Source of the DNA: JAEUOS01 sp040382235
GTDB lineage: Bacteria > Pseudomonadota > Gammaproteobacteria > Burkholderiales > JAEUOS01
Direction: 5' to 3'
NCBI GenBank assembly: GCA_040382235.1
Contig: JBEIFV010000013.1
Span: forward strand, 5,115 to 69,114
DNA length: 64,000 nucleotides
The notes under the pieces were generated by a model. That model did no database searches. It was not told the origin of the DNA and worked only from the letters and a program-made list of their open reading frames with translations. The first letter of the stretch is position 1. Every line of letters starts with the position of its first letter. Of this stretch, positions 23,885 through 32,180 are shown one piece after another. The position numbers were made by a program, and so were the translations under genes.

Positions 23885-25120
23885 TCAGCGGCGTGCTTCC
23901 AGCGTGGCGCGGTCGTAGCCCGCCACCTGCTTGTAGGAATTCATCATCGTCGCAATCTCTTCCGGACTGATGATGTCGTTGATGTCGGCGAACGGCTTGT
24001 CGCCGCTGCGTTCATACACCTCGCGCAGGATCACGTCGGGCGGCGCCCTGCGGTTGGTGCGCACCACCGCGGCGGTGGCCGGCAGGCGCGCCGCTTCGTA
24101 GGTCTTGAGCGCCGCCGCGACATCAGGGTCGGCGACAAGGCAGTCGGCGAGCGCGCGCGCGTCGAGGATGGACTGGCCCGCGCCGTTGGAGCCGCGCGGA
24201 TACATCGGGTGTGCCGCATCGCCCAGGAGCGTGATGCGGCCCATGCTCCAGCGCGGCAACGGGTCGCGGTCGACCATTGGATACTCGAGAATCTCGGCGG
24301 CGCCGCGAATCAAGGCCGGCACATCGAGAAAGTCGAAATGCCAGTCTTCGAACGCGCCGATGAAGTCTTCCAGGCGGCCGACCTTGTTCCAGTCCTGCCG
24401 GTCATGGCGCGGGGTTTCGATCTCGGCCACCCAGTTGATCAACTGGGTGCCGTCGGCATGGTTGCGGATCGGGTAGATCACCATCTTGCCGTGGGTCAGC
24501 CAGCCGCCGCGCATGTAGCTGTGGCCGGTCAGGTAGGGCCGGGCGACGGTGACGCCGCGCCACATGTTGACACCCGAGTAGATCGGCGCGCCTTCGTCCG
24601 GATAAAACTGCCTGCGCACCGCCGAATGAATGCCGTCGGCGGCGATGACCGCGGCCCCGCGCACCGGCGGCAATGCGGCGCCGCTGCCGGCGTCGACAAA
24701 GCGGGCGGTCGCCGCAGTGGCGTCTTCGTCGACACCCACGCAGCGATGGCCGGTGACCACTGCGGCGGCGCCGGCCCGCTCGAGCAGCGCGCGGTAAAGA
24801 ATCTGCTGCAGGTCGCCGCGATGAATCTGGATCTGCGGCCATTCGTAGCCGGCGAAGGTGCCGACCGCTTCCTTGTGCACCAGTTGTCCGTGGCGGGTGT
24901 AGAAGCAACTCTCCTGTGCGATCACGCCGGTGCTCTTCATCTCGTCGACCACGCCGAGCGCACCGAGTACCTGATTGGCGTGTGGCAGCATCGTGATGCC
25001 CACGCCGATCGGCTTGATCGCGGGTGCTGCTTCATGGATGCGGAACGGAATGCCGGCCTTGTGCAGCATCAGGCCCAGGGTCAGGCCGCCGATGCCGGCG
25101 CCGATGATGATTACATGCAT
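23885..25120 (-). CDS. FAD-dependent aromatic monooxygenase (salicylate/3-hydroxybenzoate hydroxylase type)
   Basis: A 411-residue class A flavoprotein monooxygenase. It has the N-terminal FAD motif GAGIGGLTLGLMLHKAG, a central VIAADGIHSAVRRQF (DG motif binding FAD/NADPH) and RITLLGDAAHPMYPRGSNGA (second FAD motif). It hydroxylates an aromatic ring with NAD(P)H and oxygen; the exact substrate is not visible. It is 57 bp downstream of the MBL gene on the same strand, so probably one transcript. Confidence 0.9.
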   Translation of the reverse strand: MHVIIIGAGIGGLTLGLMLHKAGIPFRIHEAAPAIKPIGVGITMLPHANQVLGALGVVDEMKSTGVIAQESCFYTRHGQLVHKEAVGTFAGYEWPQIQIHRGDLQQILYRALLERAGAAAVVTGHRCVGVDEDATAATARFVDAGSGAALPPVRGAAVIAADGIHSAVRRQFYPDEGAPIYSGVNMWRGVTVARPYLTGHSYMRGGWLTHGKMVIYPIRNHADGTQLINWVAEIETPRHDRQDWNKVGRLEDFIGAFEDWHFDFLDVPALIRGAAEILEYPMVDRDPLPRWSMGRITLLGDAAHPMYPRGSNGAGQSILDARALADCLVADPDVAAALKTYEAARLPATAAVVRTNRRAPPDVILREVYERSGDKPFADINDIISPEEIATMMNSYKQVAGYDRATLEARR

Positions 25121-25177
25121 GCGACTCTTTCTGGAAAATGCGGATTCGTCTTCTTGCGCGATTCAGAGCGGCAGCGG

Positions 25178-25999
25178 CTACAAGTTGTGGATAGCCAGCG
25201 GCGTCAGCGGTGCCTTGTGCAGCATCACGATCTCGTTGTCGCCATCCTTCCACGCCGGGTAACGCGCACGCACCAGCGGGTCGTGGCCGGGCACCAGGTG
25301 GTCGGGCGTGTCGGCCAGCTTCATCAGCTTGCGAAAGCCCTCCAGCATGTCGCCTACATGGAAGATGATGGGGAAGGGCGATTCCTTGTGCAGGTTGGCG
25401 TAATAGTGCGCCGCATCCGAGGCCAGCACCACCCAGCCACGCTCCGTGTGCACCCGCACGCCCTGCAGGCCTGCGGTGTGCCCGCCGACGTACACCAGCT
25501 GGATGCCGGGCGCGAAATCGGCGTCGCCTTCGTAGAAATCGACCCGCTGGTCGTACACGCCACGCACGATGTGCACCACGTCGTCCACGTCATAGGCATG
25601 GCGCATCACGTCGTACTTCATGTACTTGCCGGTGGCGTACTGCAATTCCTTTTCCTGCAGGTGCAGGCGCGCGTTGGGCAGCAGGTGCACGTTGCCGGCA
25701 TGGTCGTAGTGCAGGTGGGTGACGATCACGTCCTTGATGTCGCCCGCGGCGATGCCGAGTTTGGCGATGGCGTCGATCGGCGAGCACAGGAACTGCCGGT
25801 TGCGGCGTACCGAGGCTTCCTTCGAAAAACCGGTGTCGACCATGATGGTGCGCCCGGCGCCGCGAATGATCCACACGAAGTAGTCGATCGGGTAGGGCCC
25901 GTCATGCGGGTCGAAGGCCATGAAGGCCTCCTGGCGCTTGCGCGCCATGGTGGCGTAGCGCAGGGCGTAGATCTCGTATTGCGGCAGTGGCTGGGTCAT
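25178..25999 (-). CDS. N-acyl homoserine lactonase-family MBL-fold hydrolase
   Basis: A 273-residue zinc hydrolase. HLHYDH at residues 95-100 is the dinuclear metal motif; further ligands are plausible in VGGHTAGLQG, LASDAAHYYAN and VPGHDPLV. The AHL-lactonase-like fold (opening TIMVDTGFSKEASVRR) is widely used to open lactones. In this context with an aromatic monooxygenase and CoA enzymes, a catabolic lactonase is as likely as quorum quenching. It has no signal peptide. Confidence 0.88.
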   Translation of the reverse strand: MTQPLPQYEIYALRYATMARKRQEAFMAFDPHDGPYPIDYFVWIIRGAGRTIMVDTGFSKEASVRRNRQFLCSPIDAIAKLGIAAGDIKDVIVTHLHYDHAGNVHLLPNARLHLQEKELQYATGKYMKYDVMRHAYDVDDVVHIVRGVYDQRVDFYEGDADFAPGIQLVYVGGHTAGLQGVRVHTERGWVVLASDAAHYYANLHKESPFPIIFHVGDMLEGFRKLMKLADTPDHLVPGHDPLVRARYPAWKDGDNEIVMLHKAPLTPLAIHNL

Positions 26000-26030
26000 G
26001 GATGTATCCGTTCGGAATGGCAGGTCCGCA

Positions 26031-26265
26031 TCAGGCGGTATGTTGCCAGGGGTTGATGACAGGCACGCTCAATCCGCCGAAGTGCCGGGTGTTGGGGGTG
26101 GCAATTGCGGCCCTGTGTGCCAGTGCGATGCATGCGATCCGTGTGTCGCGCATGTCGCCAGGGCGCCCGATCCTGCGCCGGTCGGCTGTCGAGCCAGTCA
26201 ACCACGATGGCTTCCGGCGTCGCGCGCATCAGCGCTGGGATAACTTCGGTGTCCAGGATGATCAT
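26031..26265 (-). pseudogene. VapC toxin with internal deletion
   Basis: It starts MIILDTEVIPALMRATPEAI with VVDWLDSRPAQ, a normal VapC/FitB opening. Another frame then reads GRPGDMRDTRIACIALAHRA, NTRHFGGLSVPVINPWQHTA and a TGA at 26031-26033, the normal VapC end. About 60 residues in between are missing and the frame changes at the joint. The PIN active site is destroyed. Its ATG overlaps the antitoxin stop (ATGA), the original operon arrangement. Confidence 0.8.
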
Positions 26266-26510
26266 TTGCCAAATGTGGCAGTGCACGGGCGACCGCCGCG
26301 CACCGTCGGAATGTCTTCGTCAAGACCGATGCCGGCGAAGAGCTCGGCGATGCGGGAGCCAAGCTTGAGCGCCGGACGAGCGGGTTCCTTGGTGGCGTTG
26401 AGAAGTATCTGGCGTACTTCTTCTTCCATGCTGCGCCCATGGAGCGCGGCGCGCTTCTTGAGCCGCGCCTTCGCATCCGGATCGAGATTTCGAACAAAAA
26501 TTTGGGCCAT
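26262..26510 (-). CDS. FitA/VapB-like ribbon-helix-helix antitoxin
   Basis: An 82-residue protein: QIFVRNLDPDAKARLKKRAA and GRSMEEEVRQILLNATK form the ribbon-helix-helix of FitA/StbC-type antitoxins. The C-terminal segment (SRIAELFAGIGLDEDIPTVR) is the toxin-binding arm. It is complete, although the VapC gene that it overlaps by 4 nt is deleted, so it is now an orphan repressor. Confidence 0.87.
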   Translation of the reverse strand: MAQIFVRNLDPDAKARLKKRAALHGRSMEEEVRQILLNATKEPARPALKLGSRIAELFAGIGLDEDIPTVRGGRPCTATFGK

Positions 26511-26587
26511 GCCATCTCCCTGGTCGAGAAAGATATCGTGATATCAGAAGAGCCGGGGCGCCCACATGACGTAGCCGTAATGCTGAA

Positions 26588-26909
26588 TCAGGATTTTCCG
26601 TGCGCTTCGATGGTGGCATTGTGCGAGAGTGCCAGGTCTGCCACTGGCAGGTCGACCATGCGGCCCCCGTATGTGAAGGCGGCGCGCTCGCTTCCGACTT
26701 CCTTCTCGAATTCCGTCACCAGGCCGCGCGCGTAAGGCCTCGGGATCCTTGACGTCGGCCACCGTGCCGATGAAGCCGACCGGCATGATGCCCGCACGCC
26801 GCGCGATGGCCACGTCCATCACGCTGGGTACATAGAGGCCGTAGTCGTCTACCGTCACGCGCATCGAAACCGCAAGGTCCGCGGCGCCGACGATCTGGCC
26901 CACCACACA
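26588..26909 (-). pseudogene. remnant of an HpcH/HpaI (CitE-like) CoA-ester lyase
   Basis: One frame reads GQIVGAADLAVSMRVTVDDY, GLYVPSVMDVAIARRAGIMP and VADVKDPEALRA. The adjoining frame reads RGLVTEFEKEVGSERAAFTY and GRMVDLPVADLALSHNATIE to a stop at 26588. These are two separated parts of the CitE-like TIM barrel and its C-terminal tail, joined by a deletion with frame change. The first half of the gene is missing altogether. It cannot be functional. Confidence 0.65.
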
Positions 26910-27005
26910 GGTACGGTCAAGCGAATGGCGCGCGGTGACATTTGGGGGTTTTTATGCAAGTCGTATCGTTGGTTGAGTCCGCACGTCCGCTTTTCTCGCG
27001 GGACG

Positions 27006-27212
27006 CTATTTGGTGGCGGAAGCCGCATTGTTGGCGTCACGCTGATCGAGCTCGGCCGGTGACATGACCACGACCGCGCCCTGGGAGTCGACTGCAATTC
27101 CGGTCCCGGTTTGCCTTGCCAGTTCACGCGCCTGTAGCGCGGCACGACGCAAGGCATCGGCGGACGCGCGCAAATCCTTGTCGGACGGCATGCCAATACT
27201 GCGTGTATTCAT
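27006..27212 (-). CDS. small partner (putative antitoxin) of the zeta-like toxin
   Basis: A 68-residue protein, mostly helical: SDKDLRASADALRRAALQAR, ELARQTGTGIAVDSQGAVVV, then MSPAELDQ. Its ATG overlaps the end of the zeta-like gene (27209-27212, ATGA), so the two are coupled. Small proteins of this shape next to zeta-type kinases are plausible antitoxins, but I do not recognise the family. Confidence 0.6.
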   Translation of the reverse strand: MNTRSIGMPSDKDLRASADALRRAALQARELARQTGTGIAVDSQGAVVVMSPAELDQRDANNAASATK

Positions 27213-27742
27213 CGGGATTCGCTCCATTCGAGCATGACGAACTGTGAATCCGAATTGTCGTACAAAACCCATGCATCGACCAGTTGCGCATAGACATTCC
27301 GGAAATTGGTAAACCCTGCGTCGAAGCGGCGCCGAATGACGTCTTCCGGTATGTCGTGGCCGCCTTGCTTGACCCGCAGCGCGACCCGTGCGATCGCATG
27401 TTCCGGAGATTTAAGCGAAAGAAATATCACCTTCACGTGATAGCCGGCCTTGCGCCATTGCGGAATCATCCGCGCGTACCCTCGTCCTGCCAGGGTGGTT
27501 TCGAAAGCAAACGTCTCACCGGCTTTCACATTTCGGCGGATTTCCTGAAGCATCAAGCGCGCCGCCCTTGTCGCGGCTGCCGCGGGATCAAATGGCGCGA
27601 TCCCGGCGGCGATAAGGTCCGCATTGACAAACACCGGGCAGGAAGCTTCGTGCGGTAGAAACGCACGCGCAAACGTGGTCTTGCCGGCACCGTTCGGGCC
27701 GGCGATGATCAAGATGCGCTTTTCCGGCTGGTCCGATGACAT
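27209..27742 (-). CDS. zeta toxin-family P-loop kinase
   Basis: A 177-residue protein with the Walker A GPNGAGKTTFARAF, then FVNADLIAAGIAPFDPAAAA and GETFAFETTLAGRGYARMIP (the substrate-binding pattern of zeta kinases), VKVIFLSLKSPEHAIARVAL and RRRFDAGFTNFRNVY. Zeta toxins phosphorylate UDP-sugars; short chromosomal members like this one are less well understood. Unlike epsilon-zeta, the toxin gene comes first and the small partner follows. Confidence 0.85.
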   Translation of the reverse strand: MSSDQPEKRILIIAGPNGAGKTTFARAFLPHEASCPVFVNADLIAAGIAPFDPAAAATRAARLMLQEIRRNVKAGETFAFETTLAGRGYARMIPQWRKAGYHVKVIFLSLKSPEHAIARVALRVKQGGHDIPEDVIRRRFDAGFTNFRNVYAQLVDAWVLYDNSDSQFVMLEWSESR

Positions 27743-27763
27743 GGGCTGTCCGCACGTGGCTTA

Positions 27764-28915
27764 TCAGGCCTTGTTCAACCCCATCGAACGCGAAATCACT
27801 TCTTTCATGATCTCGTTGGTGCCGCCGTAGATGCGCTGCACGCGCGCATCGACATAGGCCTTGGCGATCGGGTACTCCATCATGAAGCCGTAGCCGCCGT
27901 GCAGCTGCAGGCATTCGTCAATGATGCGGTTCTCGATATCGGTGGCGTACAGCTTGGCCATGCTGGCAGTCGCGGTGTCGAGCTTGTTTTCCAAAAGCAG
28001 TTCCATGCAGCGATCGACGAACACGCGTCCGACCGAGCACTGGGTGGCCACTTCGGCCAGCGTGAAGCGGGTGTTCTGGAAGCTCGATACCGGGGTGCCG
28101 AAGGCCTTGCGGTTGTTGACGTAATCGATGGTCCACTTGATCGCAGCCTCGGTCTTGGCCATTGCGCCGATGGCGATCTGCATGCGTTCCCAGGGCAACT
28201 CCTGCATCAGGTAGATGAAGCCGTTGTTCTCCTCGCCCAGCAGGTTCCCGGCCGGCACTTCGACATTATCGAAAAAGAGCTCGGAGGTGTCCTGGCCCTT
28301 CAAGCCCATTTTCTTCAATCGCTTGCCCTTGGTGAAGCCGGGCATGCTGGTATCGACAATGACGAGGCTGGTGCCCTTGGCGCCCTTGTCGGGGTCGGTC
28401 TTGGCGACCACGATCACCAGGTCGCAGTTCCAGCCGTTGGTGATGAAGGTTTTCTGGCCGTTGACGATGTACTTGTCGCCCTGGCGCACGGCGGTGGTCT
28501 TGATCGACTGCAGGTCGGAGCCGGCCCCGGGCTCGCTCATGGCGATCGCGCCGATCAGTTCACCTTTAGCCATCTTCGGCAGGTATTTCTGCTTGAGCGC
28601 GGTGTTGCCATAGCGGTTGAGGTAGGGCGCAACGATCTCCGAATGCAGCCCGAAGCCGATCGATGAGCTGTTGGCGAAAGCCTGCTCTTCCATCAACACC
28701 ACGCTGTAGAGGCGGTCGGCGGCGGCGCCGCCATATTCTTCAGGCATGCTCACGCACAGAAAGCCGTTGTCGCCGGCTTTCAGCCAGACGTCGCGATCGA
28801 CATAGCCCTGCTCCTGCCAGCGGTCTTCGTGCGGCATGACTTCTTCGGCCATGAAGCGGCGCACGGAGTCGCGAAAGGTTTCGTGGTCGGAATTGAAAAG
28901 CGTGCGTGGGATCAT
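27764..28915 (-). CDS. acyl-CoA dehydrogenase
   Basis: A 383-residue FAD enzyme of full family length. It has FLCVSMPEEYGG in the N-domain, IGAIAMSEPGAGSDLQSIKT (FAD/substrate loop), KTFITNGWNCDL, WERMQIAIGAMAKTEAA, and the C-terminal block IIDECLQLHGGYGFMMEYPI ending QRIYGGTNEIMKEVISRSM, where YGGTNE holds the usual catalytic base region. It dehydrogenates an acyl-CoA to enoyl-CoA. ATG 28915 is preceded by a REP-like spacer and then the acyl-CoA ligase gene on the same strand. Confidence 0.94.
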   Translation of the reverse strand: MIPRTLFNSDHETFRDSVRRFMAEEVMPHEDRWQEQGYVDRDVWLKAGDNGFLCVSMPEEYGGAAADRLYSVVLMEEQAFANSSSIGFGLHSEIVAPYLNRYGNTALKQKYLPKMAKGELIGAIAMSEPGAGSDLQSIKTTAVRQGDKYIVNGQKTFITNGWNCDLVIVVAKTDPDKGAKGTSLVIVDTSMPGFTKGKRLKKMGLKGQDTSELFFDNVEVPAGNLLGEENNGFIYLMQELPWERMQIAIGAMAKTEAAIKWTIDYVNNRKAFGTPVSSFQNTRFTLAEVATQCSVGRVFVDRCMELLLENKLDTATASMAKLYATDIENRIIDECLQLHGGYGFMMEYPIAKAYVDARVQRIYGGTNEIMKEVISRSMGLNKA

Positions 28916-28934
28916 GGCGTTGTCTCTTTGCAAT

Positions 28935-29010
28935 AGTCGTCCCCGCGCAGGCAGGGACCCGGGGGATTCGTGGAACGACGGCTGAATTCCCGCTTCCGCG
29001 CGAATCACAG
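28935..29010. repeat. REP-like palindromic element
   Basis: Two imperfect hairpins lie between the ligase and dehydrogenase genes. GTCCCCGC pairs with GCAGGGAC (28939-28958), and ATTCCCGC pairs with GCGCGAAT (28986-29005), with TTCGTGGAACGACGG between. This is the common pattern of betaproteobacterial repetitive extragenic palindromes; I see only this one in the window. Confidence 0.5.
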
Positions 29011-29030
29011 CAACCGGAACTGGCGCGAGT

Positions 29031-30692
29031 TTAAGCTGCTTGCAGATCGACCGCGCGCGCCAAGAGGCTCTTGTCCTGGCGCATCTTGAACTTCTCCACG
29101 CGATGGGTCGGCGTATGCGGCAGCGCGTCAACAAAGCACACATAGCGCGGTACCTTGATGGCTGCCAAGCGCTCGCGGCACCAGTCGGCGATTTCCTGTG
29201 CGCTCGCCTGCATGCCTTCGCGCAGCACTACGGCGGTGAGAATCTCGTCCTCGCCCAGGTCGGACGGTACGGGAATGGCGGCCGCTTCAAGCACCGCCGG
29301 GTGATTGCCGATGACGCGGTCGAGTTCGGCGCCGGAAATGTTCTCGCCGCGCTTTCGGATGATGTCTTTCTTGCGCGCCACGAACCAGTAGTAGCCGTCC
29401 GCATCGCGCCAGGCGAGGTCGCCACTCATGAACCAGCCGTCGCGAAAGGCGTTCCTGGTCTGCTCCGGATCGTTGAAGTAGCCGCGCATGATGATCGGGG
29501 TCTTGACCGCCAGTTCGCCGATGCTGCCGTCGGGCACATCCTTGCCGTCGTCGTCGACGATTTTCAGCTCGGTCAACTTGAACGCGGGGTTCGGATGCAG
29601 GCTGGGCTTGCCCATCGAGCCGACCCGGCGCTCAGCCGCGAACGGGTTGTTGAGCGCGCCCGGAATTTCCGACATGCCGAAGCCTTCGATCACGTGCGGC
29701 ATGTTGAATTCTTCGCGAAACACGCGATATGTCTCGGCATCGAAGGGCGCGCCGAACATCTTGCGCAACTTGTGACCAGGCATGTATTCGCTGCGCGGCC
29801 GGCGCATCAGGATGCCGCTGGCCGCGGCGATGGTATTGACTTCGGTGGCGCCGTTCTCGTACGCCACTTTCCAGAAGGTCGAAGCGGAGAAGCGTGGTTC
29901 GAGGATCAGGGTGGCGCCGGCGGCGATCGAGCCGGCCAGGGAATAGAAGATCGCGTTGATGTGAAACATCGGCAGTACGCAAAGGAGCCGCTCGTCCGGC
30001 TGCAGGTGCATGCGTTGCACGAAGCCTTCGCCGGCCACCACCACGTTCTTCTGGCTGTGCATCACCCCCTTGGGAAAGCCGGTGGTGCCGGAGGTGTAGA
30101 CCAGGATGCAGGTGAGGTCCGGATCGCCGGCAGGCGCTGGCGGCGTGGCGGCACCGGTGCTTGCAGGCGGCGTTTCGCCGAGCAGTGGCGCTGCGCCTGC
30201 GCCCGCCTGGTTGAGCGCGAACCATGGCGCGGTAGCCATGTCGGCGCACGCACGCTTTGCGACAGCGAGCGCTTCGGGCGCGGCGATCACGCCGCGCACA
30301 CCAGCGTGGGTGAACACGTAACGCACTTCGGCGACACCGTAGTCGGCGTTGACCGAAACCATGATCGCACCCAGATGGGCGAGCGCGAAAAAGGTGAATA
30401 TCGTGCTTGGGTGGTTGGGTGACATGACACCCACGCGATCGCCGCGGCCGATGCCGCGCGCGGCCAACGCATCTGCGGTGGCGAGCGTTTCGCGCAGCAC
30501 AGCGGAATAGGTATACGAGCGGCCCTGGAAAACGAGAAGTTCCTTGTCAGGCAGCGCCTGGACGCGGGTTCGCAAGAACGACATCAAGGTGCTGTCGTGC
30601 GGCGTGAAGCGGGAAATCACCGCCAGCGGCGTGAGCGTGCCTGGGTCTGGCAAGAGGGTGAAGGCTTGAGGGTTCATTCGTTGATGGGGCAT
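29031..30692 (-). CDS. AMP-dependent acyl-CoA synthetase/ligase
   Basis: A 553-residue adenylate-forming enzyme. The P-loop is YTSGTTGFPKGVMHS, followed by VIEGFGMSE (motif A4/5), GWFMSGDLAWRDADGYYWFV, and KKDIIRKRGENISGAELDRV (hinge region), with the catalytic Lys in RVEKFKMR near the end. It activates a carboxylic acid to its CoA thioester. The sequence style is that of crotonobetaine/carnitine-CoA ligase-like enzymes, but the substrate is open. Start ATG 30692; an internal ATG at 30677 is possible. Confidence 0.92.
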   Translation of the reverse strand: MPHQRMNPQAFTLLPDPGTLTPLAVISRFTPHDSTLMSFLRTRVQALPDKELLVFQGRSYTYSAVLRETLATADALAARGIGRGDRVGVMSPNHPSTIFTFFALAHLGAIMVSVNADYGVAEVRYVFTHAGVRGVIAAPEALAVAKRACADMATAPWFALNQAGAGAAPLLGETPPASTGAATPPAPAGDPDLTCILVYTSGTTGFPKGVMHSQKNVVVAGEGFVQRMHLQPDERLLCVLPMFHINAIFYSLAGSIAAGATLILEPRFSASTFWKVAYENGATEVNTIAAASGILMRRPRSEYMPGHKLRKMFGAPFDAETYRVFREEFNMPHVIEGFGMSEIPGALNNPFAAERRVGSMGKPSLHPNPAFKLTELKIVDDDGKDVPDGSIGELAVKTPIIMRGYFNDPEQTRNAFRDGWFMSGDLAWRDADGYYWFVARKKDIIRKRGENISGAELDRVIGNHPAVLEAAAIPVPSDLGEDEILTAVVLREGMQASAQEIADWCRERLAAIKVPRYVCFVDALPHTPTHRVEKFKMRQDKSLLARAVDLQAA

Positions 30693-30911
30693 TGAATCCG
30701 CAGCAGCGCCAGCACGGCGACCGCAGTGTGAGCGGTGGTCGCGACGACTATTCGAGCCCGTTGTCGTGGCGTTACCGAATCAGTACGAGCGCCGAGTCTA
30801 GCCGAAGCCCGGCAAGCGGGCAGATCAGCCGCGACTGCGACCACCGGGCATGCACTTTCGGGCCGGAGTTGACAGCGACCCTTCTGCGCGAATCTTCCCC
30901 CGGCTCCCTGA

Positions 30912-32105
30912 TCAGACCAGAAAGCCGGGCGGTGTCGGAAGGCCCAGTACATTCTGTCCATACATCGGCGCCTGCACGTCCCAGGTCAGCGCGATATGCG
31001 AGGCGGCGGCGCTCAAGTCACGATACTGGCGCTGCAGCGGGCTGTCGGTCGCCAGCCCTCCCGCACCGCTCATCGACATCACGTTGTCCATCGCCTGCCT
31101 GGCCAGGCGCACGCCATAGGCGAGGTTGCGTTTCCAGCGCAGTTTGTCCGGCACCGGGGACGCCATGCCACTGGCGGTCTGCGCGAGCATCTGTCCGAGA
31201 TCGGCGCGAAACTGGGTCTCGAAGTAATCGACCGCGGCCATGGTATCGGCCAGTCGCAATTGCAGCGGCACCAGTTCGGACAGGCGGGCGCCGGTGTAAG
31301 TGCCGGCGCGACGTTTGAGAGAAACCACCATGGCGTCCGCAGCTGCACGGGCCAGGCCCAATGGCACCATGCCGAGCGCGAAGCCGAAGGTGGAAAAGGT
31401 CGGCAGGCGGTACATGGGCGACGCGTGTACTCTTCCGCCGGGCACGTTGAACCCCTCGGCGAACACGTTTGCCGCCAGCGTGCGATGCTCGGGTACGAAA
31501 GCATTGTCGACGACAACGTGGTGGCTACCGGTGCCGGCCAGGCCGTAGGCATGCCAATCGTCCAGGCTCGTGAATTCGGGCCGCGGCACCAGCAGGAAGC
31601 GTCGCTCCGTCGCGCCGCCGCGCTCGACCATTGCGCCCACCAGCATCCAGGCGGCGGCGTCGACGCCGCTTGCGAAAGGCCACTTGCCGCTGACCTGGTA
31701 GCCGCCATCAACCGGAATCGCCTTGCCGCAGGGAAAGGCCAGCCCGGTGGCGGCGACCGCTCCGGGATCGGCGTCCCAGACGTCGTGCTGCGCGCGCAGC
31801 TCGAACTGCCCGATGTTCCACGAGTGGGTGGCGAGGTTGAGCCATACCCAGGCGGTGGAGGCGCAGGTCTTGCACATTTCCAGCACGACTTCGAGCAAAA
31901 CGTCCGCACCGAGTTCGGAGCCGCCGAACAGGCGCGGCTGCATCATGCGCATCAGGCCGGAGGAATAAAGATCGGCGATGGTTTGGTCCGGGCAGCGGCG
32001 CAGGGCTTCGCATGGCGCGGCGCGTGCCGCCAGCGCGGGGCCCAGCGCGCGTGCCGCGGCGATGGCCTGGTCGGCGTCGAGAATCGGGGAGTTGGTATGT
32101 TTCAT
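30912..32105 (-). CDS. HsaA-like flavin-dependent monooxygenase (acyl-CoA dehydrogenase fold)
   Basis: A 397-residue protein of the group-D flavin monooxygenase branch of the acyl-CoA dehydrogenase fold. It reads LRRCPDQTIADLYSSGLMRM, RLFGGSELGADVLLEVVLEM, ASTAWVWLNLATHSWNIGQF, GYQVSGKWPFASGVDAAAWM and the C-terminal GAGGLATDSPLQRQYRDLSA. Relatives hydroxylate phenols or related rings with reduced flavin supplied by a separate reductase. No reductase gene is adjacent. It shares strand with the ligase downstream (219-bp gap). Confidence 0.87.
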   Translation of the reverse strand: MKHTNSPILDADQAIAAARALGPALAARAAPCEALRRCPDQTIADLYSSGLMRMMQPRLFGGSELGADVLLEVVLEMCKTCASTAWVWLNLATHSWNIGQFELRAQHDVWDADPGAVAATGLAFPCGKAIPVDGGYQVSGKWPFASGVDAAAWMLVGAMVERGGATERRFLLVPRPEFTSLDDWHAYGLAGTGSHHVVVDNAFVPEHRTLAANVFAEGFNVPGGRVHASPMYRLPTFSTFGFALGMVPLGLARAAADAMVVSLKRRAGTYTGARLSELVPLQLRLADTMAAVDYFETQFRADLGQMLAQTASGMASPVPDKLRWKRNLAYGVRLARQAMDNVMSMSGAGGLATDSPLQRQYRDLSAAASHIALTWDVQAPMYGQNVLGLPTPPGFLV

Positions 32106-32180
32106 CGGGCCTGCAGGTGAGCGTACACATTGGCAGGCGGTGCCACCAAGAGCATCGCCTGCCGTTTCGCCGGGCGCGGC

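Noticed and set aside
24209..26056. A 615-codon plus-strand open frame across the monooxygenase and MBL genes
   Set aside because: Antisense shadow running through two unrelated well-supported genes and the gap between them.
5200..27742. The TA-rich interval as a mobile island or integron cassette array
   Set aside because: No integrase, transposase, att repeat or tRNA border was found, and the genes are on both strands with ordinary intergenic gaps. Possible only if the borders lie outside the window.
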